NCBI GenBank assembly: GCA_003024785.1
Contig: PUQB01000198.1
Location: 291,224 to 355,223 of the forward strand
Reading direction: 5' to 3'
Origin: Selaginella tamariscina
Lineage: Eukaryota > Streptophyta > Lycopodiopsida > Selaginellales > Selaginellaceae
DNA length: 64,000 nucleotides
Under the pieces are notes generated by a model. That model searched no databases. It had not been told where the DNA came from and saw only the letters and a list, made by a program, of their open reading frames with translations. Positions 1-10,888 of this stretch are shown piece after piece (within the stretch, counting starts at the first letter, position 1; each line of letters starts with the position of its first letter). A program made the position numbers and the translations under genes.

Positions 1-27
1 GGAGAGAGAGAGAGAGAGAGAGCTCAC

Positions 28-280
28 CCATTAGCACTTTTGCAGAGGTACACACGCTGATCTTCTCGCCAAAAACATCAGTGAAATCTGAAATTTTATA
101 AATCTAATATGGACCTTATATTACGATATAAATTTTTTATGTAGAAAACATACCTGCACCAGTGATGTTTGCACCCTTGAAAGAGGTGTTTCCAGTGACG
201 AGGGCACCTTCTAAGTTCGCATTTGTAAAGTTTGCCTGAACAAAAAATAATCATGTAATGTAAGTATATCTGAAAATATG

Positions 281-321
<41 letters not shown>

Positions 322-1240
322 GGAGAGAGAGAACCTTATTTGCATCAGCCAAAGAAAAGTCAGCTCCACGAAGGTCTGCATCTGTGAAGTCTGCACCTGC
401 ACAGTATCGGTAAAATCTTTTAGTACAAGACGTGTATACAGAAGTTATGTACACACAACTCTGTGCGTGCGCGTGTGTGTGTTCATAAAACCTGTTAAAT
501 TTGCATCAAAGAAGCTAGCTCCAAACAATTTTGCACCTCTGAAGTTAGCTTGACGTAAAATGGACTAGAGAAGCTAAAGAATTTCAGTCACTCGATAAAC
601 ATCAAAGCATTAACACAAGAGTACATATACCTTGTGTTATGTATGGGTGTGTACCCCCCCCCCCCCCCCACACACACACACACATATGTATATATTGAGA
701 GAGAGAGAGAGAGAATTATATACATACAGTTTTGAAGTCTTGCTTTGTCAATGTTCGGCCGCTGAAGTCCTTTCCCGTGAGATCTTGGCCTCTAGTCACT
801 TCAGAGCCATATGGACCACCTCCCTTGCCAAAATGTACATATTAAACATTCAACACCAGAATAAAATAATCAACAGTTTATGTGTTTGCTTATACTATAC
901 AAAGACATACGTATACTGTGTAGTACAATATGTCAATACAATTTATGTTTAATTAAAGTTTGATTCACCTTAAACGCAAGAGCTGGGTCGGAGTAGAAGA
1001 GCAATGCTACAGAAATAACTGCAATACCTGCTTTGCTGACTTGTGCAGCTAATCCGTGACATTGTTCCCGTTTTTCTTCTTGAATCTGTACATATCCACT
1101 TAAAACGTTGTTTCTAATTACTTATGAATTCATACCTGTTGGACACTGAAATGTAGAGGTTTTCTAGCACCCACAAGTCTATTTGAGATAATTGCAGCAT
1201 GGAAATGTACAGGAAGAGAGCAGAAACACGAAGAAGACAT
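28..1240 (-). CDS. Thylakoid-lumen pentapeptide-repeat protein, TL20.3-like (3' end beyond window)
   Basis: Exons on the minus strand: 1136-1240, 969-1085, 728-823, 492-564, 335-396, 154-235 and 28-87. All have GT/AG borders and the phases agree throughout. The start is the ATG at 1240. Residues 1-74 read as a two-part chloroplast/thylakoid transit peptide: a Ser-rich start, then a hydrophobic stretch ending ALA-FK, so lumenal cleavage is likely near residue 72. Next comes a conserved GGGPYGSEVTRGQDL block, then pentapeptide A(D/N)LxX coils such as GADFTDADLRGADF and ANFTNANLEGA, which should fold as a right-handed quadrilateral beta-helix. The order of motifs matches my memory of plant TL20.3-type proteins. 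The last visible exon (28-87) ends at a good donor, so the C-terminal Cys-containing tail lies outside the window. Introns are short and carry AC/GT and GA microsatellites. The family's biochemical role is unknown. Confidence 0.88.
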
Positions 1241-1285
1241 TATCAAGACAGGATATCCCTACTTTGCAAACGGTGACAGCGTTGA

Positions 1286-1357
1286 GTCGTTGTAGTATAG
1301 TGGTGAGTATTTCCGCCTGTCACGCGGACGACCCGGGTTCGATCCCCGGCAACGGCG
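1286..1357 (+). tRNA. tRNA-Asp (GTC)
   Basis: This is a 72-nt cloverleaf. The acceptor stem pairs GTCGTTG with CAACGGC and leaves discriminator G. The anticodon stem is TCCGC/GCGGA with loop CTGTCAC, which holds anticodon GTC. The T arm is CCGGG-TTCGATC-CCCGG. There is no intron and no encoded CCA. It matches plant cytosolic tRNA-Asp and begins only 46 bp from the start codon of the divergent pentapeptide gene. Confidence 0.95.
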
Positions 1358-1364
1358 TAAACAA

Positions 1365-1369
1365 TTTTT
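1365..1369 (+). terminator. RNA polymerase III T5 terminator of tRNA-Asp
   Basis: A run of five T residues lies 8 bp after the tRNA 3' end, as expected for Pol III termination. Confidence 0.7.
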
Positions 1370-1431
1370 AGGGCTGAATTATTACATATTTTTGACCTAG
1401 AAATTATTTTCACACACATATCAGTTACTCT

Positions 1432-1625
1432 GTATATATGTGTCTAGAATGACGCTTGACACGAGCATATACATACACAGCATTTCAATTTGCATGCGTG
1501 CGACACGTGTGTGTACAGAAGTGTGTGTATATATACGAATACAAAGCCTGTATATATATGTCTAGAATGACGCTTGACACGAGATATACATACACATCAT
1601 TTCAATTTGCATGCGTGCGACACGT
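1432..1625. repeat. Direct repeat, about 77 bp, two copies
   Basis: Copies at about 1432-1508 and 1550-1625 share TCTAGAATGACGCTTGACAC and TTTCAATTTGCATGCGTGCG and differ by small indels. A GT-rich spacer separates them. They lie between the tRNA and the 3' end of the DUF1365 gene. Confidence 0.8.
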
Positions 1626-1726
1626 TCATGTTATGATAAATATTCCCTGATTCGAAATAAATAAATAGATAAGTTGTATACCTAAATGGAGACGAAGGAG
1701 AGAGAGAACCTTTGAGTTGAAACAGC

Positions 1727-3242
1727 TCAAAGCCACGGCCAACAAGGAGCTTCTCGCCAGGCAAAATACCTGTAGTGAAATGCATATATAGCTGCATGTG
1801 AACAAATATGCATATGTACACACTGCACACACACGCGCACACACACACATGAAATACCTGTTTGAGTCACAGACTTTTAAATCCCTGTCTCGTTTTTCAG
1901 CATTTTCACGGTATGCAGTTCCCTCGTATTTGGGATGTGATACGAATTGTACTCCTTTCATAGTCAACAATACCGCCTGTGCATAGTATATTCTATTACA
2001 CGTATAATAGTGTATACATACAATTTTCTGAATGTGCGCGCATGTGTGTGTGTGAGAGAGAGAGAGAAAGAGAGAGAGATCCTAAACGTCACACATAAAC
2101 ACATATACAGATATATATTAATATAATTACCTGCCAGTAAATCCAAAAGGCGACCTTGTGAGGCATTAACCAGAAATAAACCTCTGCATTACGTGCGAGT
2201 CTAACTCTTTTGGCTTTTAAAACTGCAGAAAAATAATTCCCTAGTTCTGGATGTTGCACATTAATCACTATTTGTAAATCTTCTCCAGGATTAGAGACTT
2301 TAATCCTCCAATTTCCTAGCATATCCTATCAAAAATTGAATTGTTACATTTAAAAATTAATGTTCATATATAGCTATAGATATTACCATGAAAGGACTGA
2401 CGTGAAGTGGTTTTGGAACAACATCCACCCCAGGCTCAAAAGTAAAAGTAACCCGTTCAGCCCATGGTGTGTTTGTCACCTACGTGAATGAAGTTAAGTT
2501 GTGTGTGTGTGCCCTCAGTTTATGAATTCACTATAACACCCATATGAGTAGCACACACACACACACACACACCTCCGCAATGCAGTTTACTAAGTGCTTA
2601 TCTGAACTGTAGCAATAGTAAACACTGAGTGGATTCTGTTCATATCCCACACTCGTTGGTATAGTGAGTAAAAAACTGCAATAAATGATATTAGTATTAA
2701 GATATATAAATAATGTATATATACGTGTGATACATACACCTTTTTGTGTAAATATAAGCCTGGTTAATACATAACTACATGTTTCGACACACACACAACA
2801 ATACCTGTGTATATGAATGTATAGTGAGACTATTTTACATATAGGCCCATTAATGTTTGAACCCACACACACACACACACACTATTTACACAGGCCCAAT
2901 GGTGTCTGCGATTGTCCTGGCCTGTGTAGCAGTCAGATGGTGAGAAGAAGCTTGACCTACGAACCAATCTGGTGCATTATCCAAATCAACAAGCGCATAC
3001 CTTACATCGTACTGGAACCTGTGCATTACTGGATGCGTACGTTGGTGGTAGACTGTTCCTTCGTAGATCTTCCAGTCCTCACATTTTTTGCTCTCTGTAT
3101 GAAGAAGTAATCGAATTGAATAGAACGCCGAGGAGACTACGCTTTTAACTAAATCCAGAAGCAAGCAGGTCAGCATCCAGATCGCGCTTGCGGAGTTCAT
3201 TTCAGATAAGAACCCTAAAACAGAGCCCCTGTCATTAAGCAT
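1727..3242 (-). CDS. DUF1365-family protein
   Basis: Six exons: 2890-3242, 2573-2675, 2387-2479, 2131-2325, 1858-1976 and 1727-1769 (TGA). They total 906 nt, 301 aa, with phases agreeing at every junction. A hydrophobic N-terminal segment (about residues 17-47) suggests a membrane anchor. Family hallmarks follow: YEGTVYHQRTHPVMHRFQY, YALVDLDNAPDW, the TIPTSVGYEQNPLSVYYCY block, PWAERVTFTF, KPLHVSPFM, and FWLMPHKVAFWIYWQ near the end. This is the plant version of DUF1365 (COG3496), whose bacterial members sit next to fatty-acid/cyclopropane-synthase-type genes; the biochemical function is unknown. A second in-frame ATG at 3200 (287 aa) starts right before the hydrophobic segment and has A at -3, so it may be the true start. 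The exon 2 donor lies inside a (GT)n run. Confidence 0.87.
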
Positions 3243-3360
3243 TTAAAGCAAAATAACAAGATGTGAGGTTTTAGGGTTCTTCCGAGCAGGCGGGAGCGGC
3301 GATTGGGGATTGGCGCATCAGTACGGGGCGCTAGGCGTGTTGCGCGGCTATACACGTAAG
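3200..3360. promoter_or_regulatory. Compact bidirectional promoter with inverted telo-box motifs
   Basis: The DUF1365 gene (start 3242 or 3200, minus) and the gene starting with a leader exon near 3280-3355 (plus) lie head to head. The motif AACCCTAAAA occurs near 3211 and again inverted as TTTTAGGGTT near 3269. It resembles the plant telo-box. The leader exon ends at the strong donor CAC|GTAAGT (gt at 3356). Transcription start sites are inferred. Confidence 0.5.
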
Positions 3361-3499
3361 TCTTTTGGCTACATTTTCCACTCTTTCCGGAAAATCAATT
3401 TTCGGCGGGCTTTCGAATGCATTTTAGCCTCTTTTGTTCATGTTTTCCGCTGCAAAATGCGGCTTTAGGAGTTTCTTGACGATTTTCCTTCAATCGCTA

Positions 3500-3990
3500 T
3501 AAAAATCCCTGTTTTCTGCATCACTGGAGCGAAAATCACGTTCTTTCGTCTCCAAAATCTGAGTTTTGATACATTTCGTGACCCTTTTCTCGTTTTCCTA
3601 AACATACAATCCTGCTATTGAATTTAAAAAATCACAGGACGTTTTTTCTCCTCCAAAATCTAAGCCTTTCCTGATCGTTTGCCCCTTTCCTTTGTGTTCT
3701 TCCCATTTTCCTGATGTTTTTCTTTTAAATATACAATCCTGCTATTGAATTTAAAGAATCACAGGAGTGAAAATCACGTTTTTTCTCCTCCAAATCTGAG
3801 TTTTGATATCCCTTCGTGATCGTTTCCCCTTTTCTCTGTGTCTTCCCGTTTTCCTGATGTTTTTCAATATACAATCCTGCTATGGAATTTTAAAAATCAC
3901 GTTTTTGCTCCTCCAAAATCTGAGTTTTGATATCCTTTTTGTGATCGTTCTTTGTGTTCTTCCCTTTTTCCCGATGTTTATCTTTTACCC
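3500..3990. repeat. Imperfect tandem repeats, about 110-130 bp, in a leader intron
   Basis: About four copies share blocks such as TCCTCCAAAATCTGAGTTTT, ATACAATCCTGCTATTGAAT, TTTTCCTGATGTTTTTC and AAATCACGTTTT. They fall in the proposed 5' UTR intron (3356-4489) of the downstream gene. The rest of that interval (3990-4489) is T-rich with a small GT/AC microsatellite pair and no recognised gene. Confidence 0.75.
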
Positions 3991-4489
3991 TTTTCTTTGT
4001 GCTTAAAGCTTGAGAATCTTGTTTATTCGACAATTTCCGAGGTATTTCTCATTCGTTTTTTGTACATGTATCGAGATAGCTGATTGATTACAAGGCAGAA
4101 AAGCCCTTCATTTTTGGCCTTCATTTCTTCAGTTTCTTGATGTCATGATACATATAATGCAGAATTTCATAGCAGGTGCTGCTGACGTTTGATAACCAGT
4201 TTGGTAACCTAAACTCGAGCCAGAAAAACGCTCCAAGGTAAATCGTACATGTAACAAGTTATATATGTGTGTGTGTGTGTGTATACAGTATTGCTATATC
4301 CAATATATAGATACCGATATGTATCTCCATTATCATTCATTTATTTTCTTTTTTCGTTTATAATGTATGTTTATCTGTATCTTTTGACGCACGCACGCAC
4401 ACACACACACATCTCCTTTTACATACATGTTTAGGGGCACCTGTCCGTTGAGAATTGCGCCCTCCAGAAATTCTTACCTTTCGTTACAG

Positions 4490-5709
4490 ATGGATTTGCT
4501 TGAAGACATGGTAGCAAGGAAGATGGAGGAGGACAAGGACAGGTTTCCAAGGAAAGTTTCTGGTGGCGAAGTGACACTCACGCCCTGCATAGGGTTTAAT
4601 GAAGTCGGTGACCGTAGGTTGTACCTCCAGGATCCTGGATCCGAAGTCTTTCTCCGGAGAACCCTGAGGGGCAACAGAGGCCCTGCAGAAGCTGCTGCAC
4701 ACTGCACCTTCAGGATGAAACGCGTGGAGTCTGGTATGTTTCTTCGTAGCGCCGGAGGTGGTAGTTGTGCCAGACGAGGCACTGCCGAGTTTCGCTGGAA
4801 GCAAAACGGAGACAGGTCTTGATGATCTCCCGGACTACAATGTCATCTTTCAGAAGCTAGGACACTGTGTGATCGTCGATGCCTTTCCAGCTACTAACGA
4901 GGTATTCCAAAGGTGTGAGGCTCCAAGAGCTTATCTTGATACCACTGCTTCGAGAGATCCATCAGCACCAGTGCGATTCTTAAAAGTAAAGAATGAAGGT
5001 AAGACCATGGGCAAGTGGCTTCCTCCTCCCTGCTTCAATCGAGTATGCCTCAAGGGAGTCTGGAGTGCTAGGAGTTGTGGGGTTCTCAATGTCCGACGAG
5101 TTCCTGGCAAATTGCAACTGGGCAAGAGACCGAGCACTGTCTCAAGAGGAGGAGCGGGTCCTTAAGGAGTACATGCCACTTGTGGAGGCGATACTCAGGA
5201 GGGAGCTGTGTTGTTATACTGACAAGGATGAGTTCGTTGGAATCGTGCTGAGAAAACTCAGTGGCTTGCTGCACAAGACGTTTGGGAAGTTCGTGACTGG
5301 GGAGCCAACTTGCAGCGTGGGAACGGTCCGTAAGATACTAGATGGCACGCGGATGGGCGTGAATTATTCCACACTAGAAGGCTCCCAGGGAGCACCCGTG
5401 TTCTGTCTAGATTTGCCTCGGGGAGTCTTTGTTGGAGTTGATATTGGGCCTGATGATTCCGAGGATTACAATGTGATGATCAGTACGGACAGTCCGGATT
5501 TTGTGAAGATGTATGTAAGAGATGTGCTACCTCGGTTACCGGATCCGTCCGTGTTATTTCAGAAAGACGAGGAGCGGCTGCGAGCTTTCCAGCACTATCT
5601 CAGGAAGCACTCAGGGTTTATAATGGACTCGAGGATGGAGGTTACTGAGGATGGTGCATGGGGTAGCGGGCAGAGTTCCTGGCTCAACTGGGCAGGAGTG
5701 ACGAACTAG
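4490..5709 (+). CDS. Uncharacterised plant protein, three coding exons; weak resemblance to a PA-clan peptidase fold
   Basis: The ATG at 4490 lies immediately after a strong acceptor (TTTCGTTACAG), so the 5' leader is spliced from about 3355. Coding exons are 4490-4733, 4816-4998 and 5072-5709. The introns are 82 bp (GTATGT...ACAG) and 73 bp (GTAAGA...CTAG; an acceptor at 5065 is also in phase). The product is 354 aa. The three pieces lie in three frames, and only these introns join them; phases agree. I do not recognise the family. The block GSQGAPVF...GVFVGVDIG at about residues 246-266 recalls the GxSGxP nucleophile region of trypsin-like peptidases, but the Ser position is Gln. If the likeness is real, the protein would be an inactive relative. 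The N-terminal part has an acidic/basic start (MDLLEDMVARKMEEDKDRF). No signal peptide or membrane span is visible. Confidence 0.65.
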
Positions 5710-6655
5710 TTATGCGGTACAAGTATATTCTCAATGTAGTTAATCAATTAATATCTTTTGACTATAGTTGTGTTAATATTATTTTTCTCGTATGTAAACA
5801 CCATAGACAATCCCTACCCTCCGCTTCCTGCAGATGCCCATGCTGGGTATTGCAGACAGCATTAGAAGCGTACATAATGTTTTTTAAGGTTGCCATTGCA
5901 CGACATCCCATTAAAAGATCCTAATCACTTCATTAAGCTTTTCATTTTGTGCTAATTACACGCTTAACCGGCATCGGGGTGAGAATATTCTGCGTGAATA
6001 TTTGTTCCCTGGATCCCAAGAAAAGAGAAATATAAGTTTATTATTGATATTTTGCATGGTTAATATTTGAATTTAACAAATATACACATATGTAAAGCTG
6101 GTAAAAAATGCTATGTAAAAATGTGTATATTTTCTGAGTTTAATTTTGTTAATTTAGTATTAATAAGTTAAATTCAAATATTTAACCAAAGCAAAACATC
6201 AATAAAAAATTTATTTTTCTTCGGGATCATCAGGGACTTCTTTCATGCTATTAAAAAAAAATTTAAACCGCAAGTATTCAAGCCCCATTAGTTAAATATT
6301 AAATATTTCAATATATTTAAATCGTGTACGGCTAATCCATCCAATTAAGATATCTTTTTAAAACAAATTGTAAGTTCTTAATTAAAATATCAGGTAGTGA
6401 AAATATATTTTATTTTTGAAACCGAAAAAAAAATTAAAAAATATGGCTGTTGTTTGTTAATTAAAATTAAAGTATACAATTGAAGAGCATATGCTTCAGA
6501 ATGTATTATTGACAGCAGGATATGCTAAAGAATTATGCTCATTTGGTTTGCCAGGTGAGGGACACGTGGATGTCGGCCGGTTTATGCAAAAGAGTTTTTG
6601 AATGGAGAGAGCCGTGTAGGCCGGCGCGCACGGCGACATTTTAGGGTTAGGGCTG
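5710..6655. other. AT-rich intergenic stretch
   Basis: The first 200 bp is probably the 3' UTR of the preceding gene. The rest is A/T-rich with no coding signal. It becomes GC-rich near 6600, just before the next gene's start, and includes TTAGGGTTAG at about 6641. Confidence 0.5.
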
Positions 6656-7322
6656 ATGGGGTCTTGCGATGATGACGCGGCAGGTCTGCGCGCAAATATG
6701 GAGCGCAAGCGCGTCCTTAATGCTCGCCAGACATCAATGCGGCAGAGGTAAGCAAATATACAAGAGGTCCAGTTGAATTTCGCATTGTTTTTTCCCCCCT
6801 TAAATTTCATTCCTCTTCACATTTTTGAGCAGCTATTACTGCCATTTGTATGCTAAGTATGCTCTGTGCTTCTCCATATGTATTTGCATTTATAAGAGCT
6901 TTGCGTGAGTATGTGTCTGTCTGTGTATATTCATGTGTACAAATGAGTCCTTACACATTGCTTATGCATGACTAATGAGCAATACCGATATATATATGTA
7001 CATATGTTGTACACGCTTCCACGCACACACACAAGCACACATAATGTTACCATGGAACATGCAGAAAGTTTCAAATGCTTGCGAAGCAGAAAGAAGAGGA
7101 GGAAAAGAGGCACGTTAAAGAAGTTCTAGAGTGTAGGAGAAACGAGCGTGCCCGACTGGCAGCATATTTGCACGCGAGTCCATTAAAAATCGACAGCAGA
7201 TTACAACACAGCAATCTGTAGCTCCAAACCCAAGCAAGCCTTGCATTGTTCAAAACCAGGTTTGGTTTTATATATCCATGCATAGTTGGATACGTGTGTG
7301 TATTTCTGAATGTCTTCTCTCG

Positions 7323-7360
<38 letters not shown>

Positions 7361-9382
7361 ACATATACATTGGTTCTATTACACGCACACGCATAATGAC
7401 AGATCCCTTGCAGGGCTTTGCAGTGCCGCTCAGGGAGAGCATGAAGTCATCAGGGGCTCCTGACAGTTCTTCCGAAGATTCCGCTCAGCAGATCATTCTC
7501 CGTATGGCCGCACAAATATCTTCGAGGCTGTCCTGTGACGACCTTACATGGGACCAACCACGGTACTAGGCACATGCATAATATGTGTATAATACGTGTG
7601 TATGTACGTTTCTAATGCAAGTTACAGTCGAGTAGGTTCATGTGATGAAGAGACAGATAGTATCAAGAACAGGTGTGCATCAGCGAAGAATTTAAGAGTC
7701 ACATTCGACCCGGCATCCGTTCGTTCAAAAGAAAATTTTTTTGAGCCGTCAGCCAACATTTGTCACCAATGGTCAACCTCCCGGACAAAAGTCAGGAGGA
7801 ACCATCTTTGGTCAATGACCAGAAGTGGTCGACCATCTCGCACCCGAGAAGGTCTTCGGTCAATGTTAGTCAACAGTGGTCAAGCATTGAGGATCATTTG
7901 GACTCGGATTTAACAAGGCCTCTATCTCCAACCGTCGTCCTTGACGGCCCAGATCCGGACTCGTCATCAAACAGCTCGTTTCTTGCACAGAACGTGGAAC
8001 CTTCTCCAGAGAGCAGGCATGTTTGTTTGCTTGTGAGCGGTGTGTGTGAGAGAGAGATTATATGAGACTACTATACAGTGGCAGTCCTTGTGTCATATGT
8101 TTGTGTGCGTATGCAGTTTTAGTGGTATCATGTATAAAGTGTTGTTCTATAGTGATAGTACTGCCATGATGATTATATTGATGGCGACACATGCACACAC
8201 AGATAAGTGGTTACTAATTATGCTACACAGCAGGAACCAGGAGGTATTTAATGTTGTTAGCGAAACATAAGAGTTCAATGGACGACATGAACGCCTTTCT
8301 GGAGGAGGCACTTAAGCTCCGTCTAGATAACGAGACTGCAACCAATCGCATGATTGCAGAACTCACGGGCCTTCAATCTCGTCTGGATGAATTGCATGCC
8401 ACAGATGAAGCAAACCACGAGTCTGCATACAGGTTCAGTTCATTCACACGTTTTGTTGTGTGTGTATGTGTGTGTAAGTGTGTTAAGTGTGAATATTTTC
8501 TACATATCTAAACTGGTGCATGTGAGATAAAAGCAAACATACACACTCCTTGCATGTGAATGCGTGTAGTTGGGTATGTAACACATGTTAATGCACACTT
8601 ACACGTACACTTACATACTCGGAACCATTTACTAAACTTTTGATCAGCAAGGTGGTGCAGACGGGATGATGAAGCCAGGGAGAGAAAGTTTACAGGTACA
8701 CAAAGTACAGCTCTTCACTAATTTAAAACTATATATGTATGTGTATGTATATGTATGTTTACAGGTCACAAGCGTGGGAAGTGTGTAATTGTGATAACAA
8801 GGATCAACAACAGGAAGACGAACAAGCACATATGCCAAGTGCATATTCTGAGTATCTGGTCGACACTACCTTGCCTAGTAAAGAGTCAACGATCAACACT
8901 GACTGGTCCGTGGTCAACATTGACGAGAATGGTCAACAGTGTTCCGGAAACTATGCATTGCTACATATGGAAGCGCGTCGGCTCAAACAGAAGGCTCGAA
9001 AAGCGGATTTAATTGCTCTTTCTAAAGAGGAGAGTAATGTGCTTGCTTCGATAGAAAAGCTCGACTGGAAGCTATCCTCTGCGATTGCCAGGTGTGTGTG
9101 TGTTGCGTGTGCGTGTGTGGGCATTGTTGACGTACGTGTTTTCTATCTACGTCTATATACTTTGCAAATAAAGTGATCTCCCACGCAATAGAGCATGAAG
9201 ACATACACGTGTATATGTCTTTACACATGCATATGTATATAATTCGTTATTTATATTTTATATCCATGGGTAGATGTCGAGACATGGGCCTGTCTGATGG
9301 TAATTACTCAGTACAATCTGCACCGACTGTTATGAGCCATGGACGTGGTAGTACAACTTCCCGTGTTAGTAATCACACGTGA
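6656..9382 (+). CDS. Multi-exon gene of unknown function, coiled-coil rich; exon model provisional, frames damaged
   Basis: Candidate exons: 6656-6747, 7065 to about 7221, 7403-7562, 7628 to about 8016, 8241-8432, 8661-8687, 8765-9091 and 9274-9382 (TGA). The N-terminus has two in-frame ATGs (6656 and 6698). Exon 2 encodes a very charged helix (KQKEEEEKRHVKEVLE) and exon 5 a heptad-like helix (NAFLEEALKLRLDNETATNR), so a coiled-coil protein is likely. Exons 4 and 7 share Trp-Ser motifs (QKWSTI, QQWSSI, TDWSVVN) encoded by repeated TGGTCAAC. Problems: an in-frame TAG at 7219 before the obvious donor; a frame change near the T7 run at about 7737-7743; a GC donor needed at about 8016; and a weak donor at 8688. 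These could be assembly indels or pseudogenisation. I do not recognise a family. Downstream spliced-looking segments (9383-10210) would be 3' UTR or missed exons. Confidence 0.42.
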
Positions 9383-10888
9383 ACTCTGGGCGAGCAGAGG
9401 TAAATCTTACTCATGCACTAAAGATGTACCTGTATGTACATGTGTAACATGTAATAGGTGTGTGCATGTGTGAATGTGTGTATATATTATGATCATACTG
9501 TTTGCTTACCCACTCATATATAATCGCGAATGCTTGTTAGTATAACTCATTTCAATAAGTTGTTCATGGTATAAATTTATATAATAAATTTTAAGTTACC
9601 CAAAGATGTATATTTCTTATTGTTTGAAGTGTTTTTTTTTTCAGACTTCCCAGTGCTTGAACCGACCAAAGAGGCGGCAAAATGTTGGTCTCACAAACAA
9701 ACACCATGAAAGATATTTTCTTCCAACGTGCAACAGGAGGTATTAATATATATAACTTATAGAATATTATGCATATACACATATATATAAGTGGGTCGTG
9801 AATCAGATAAACTTTAGGGACCTAGTTAACACACAAACAATCTGATATTGTGTTGTTTTTGACAGCCACCCGTCAAGGAGTGATAATTATTCACATATGG
9901 CAGATAGAACTCTGGAGAGATGCACTCCGATAAACAGCACAAAACAAGGTGTCATTGTCTTTCACCCAGATGCTTACTACATGCTGAATCCAGTTGCTAG
10001 TCCTTGAAGAGGTGAGTTCAAATCCCTCTCTCTCGTAAATGATATAGAGAGCACAACATATATGTGTCTGTCATACACACACATACAGATAGAATACGTG
10101 TGTCTGTTATACACTCGTTCAAACACAGACATAACATATGTCCAGTTGTTTAACACTTTGTGTTGCAGTCGAAGACAGGATAGATCAAAAAGTGGGGAAC
10201 AACAAGGTCTGTATATTTTTTAACTGGGGGGTGGGATTAAGTACCAGATGGTAAAATATAGGTGGAGGGGTAAAAAGGTGGCAAAAGTCAAGAAAGCCAA
10301 CACAGGTGGTTTTTGTACATGCCCGACTCTGGCCTAGCAACAAACGCATGCACTAGCTAACCCTGCTTCACCAACACACTAAACTAAAGAAAACGTTGAC
10401 AGCACCACCTTTTGACTTCCTTATGTGTGTATGGATATGCATATATGTCTGTATATATATGCGCACACTTGCTGCATGACAAAAGAGTACTAGTCTACCC
10501 AAGTCAACCCGTTGCCAACCCATATCGAGGCCTCAGATCTCAAAGTACACTTATCAAGCTTCTTGAGAGTCTTAAGTCTTCTACACGAGTCCTCAGGTAC
10601 CCATACGGTATGTGTGTGTATATATATCTGTGTGTGTGTTCTATACTCTCGCATGTACGTACACATTGTTATATATATAGTTAAATTGGCTAATACGCAT
10701 ACTATATGTGCTCCATCTTAAACTAGTTCAACGGCTTTGACAACATTAAGAATTCTATTACAAGTACATAGACAGCAACGACTAGAGTTTTATGTCAAAA
10801 GATAGAATTTAGTTAAACATTTGGATTGGTCGTATCAGAGAGGTCCAGGTGGTTATTTCTGCCCGATGAGCCGACTAAGTGTTCGAAA
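9383..10888. other. Possible spliced 3' UTR, then intergenic
   Basis: Exon-like segments flanked by good acceptors and donors occur near 9643-9740, 9866-10011 and 10169-10190, but none gives a convincing open frame. 10210-10888 is microsatellite-rich and shows no gene. Confidence 0.35.

Noticed and set aside
28..1240. Pentapeptide repeats as bacterial contamination
   Set aside because: Spliced, with thylakoid transit peptide and plant-specific conserved blocks.
4734..4749. 16-bp intron GTATGT...GTAG joining the first two pieces of the unknown gene
   Set aside because: Too short; the 82-bp intron ending at ACAG (4815) also keeps phase.
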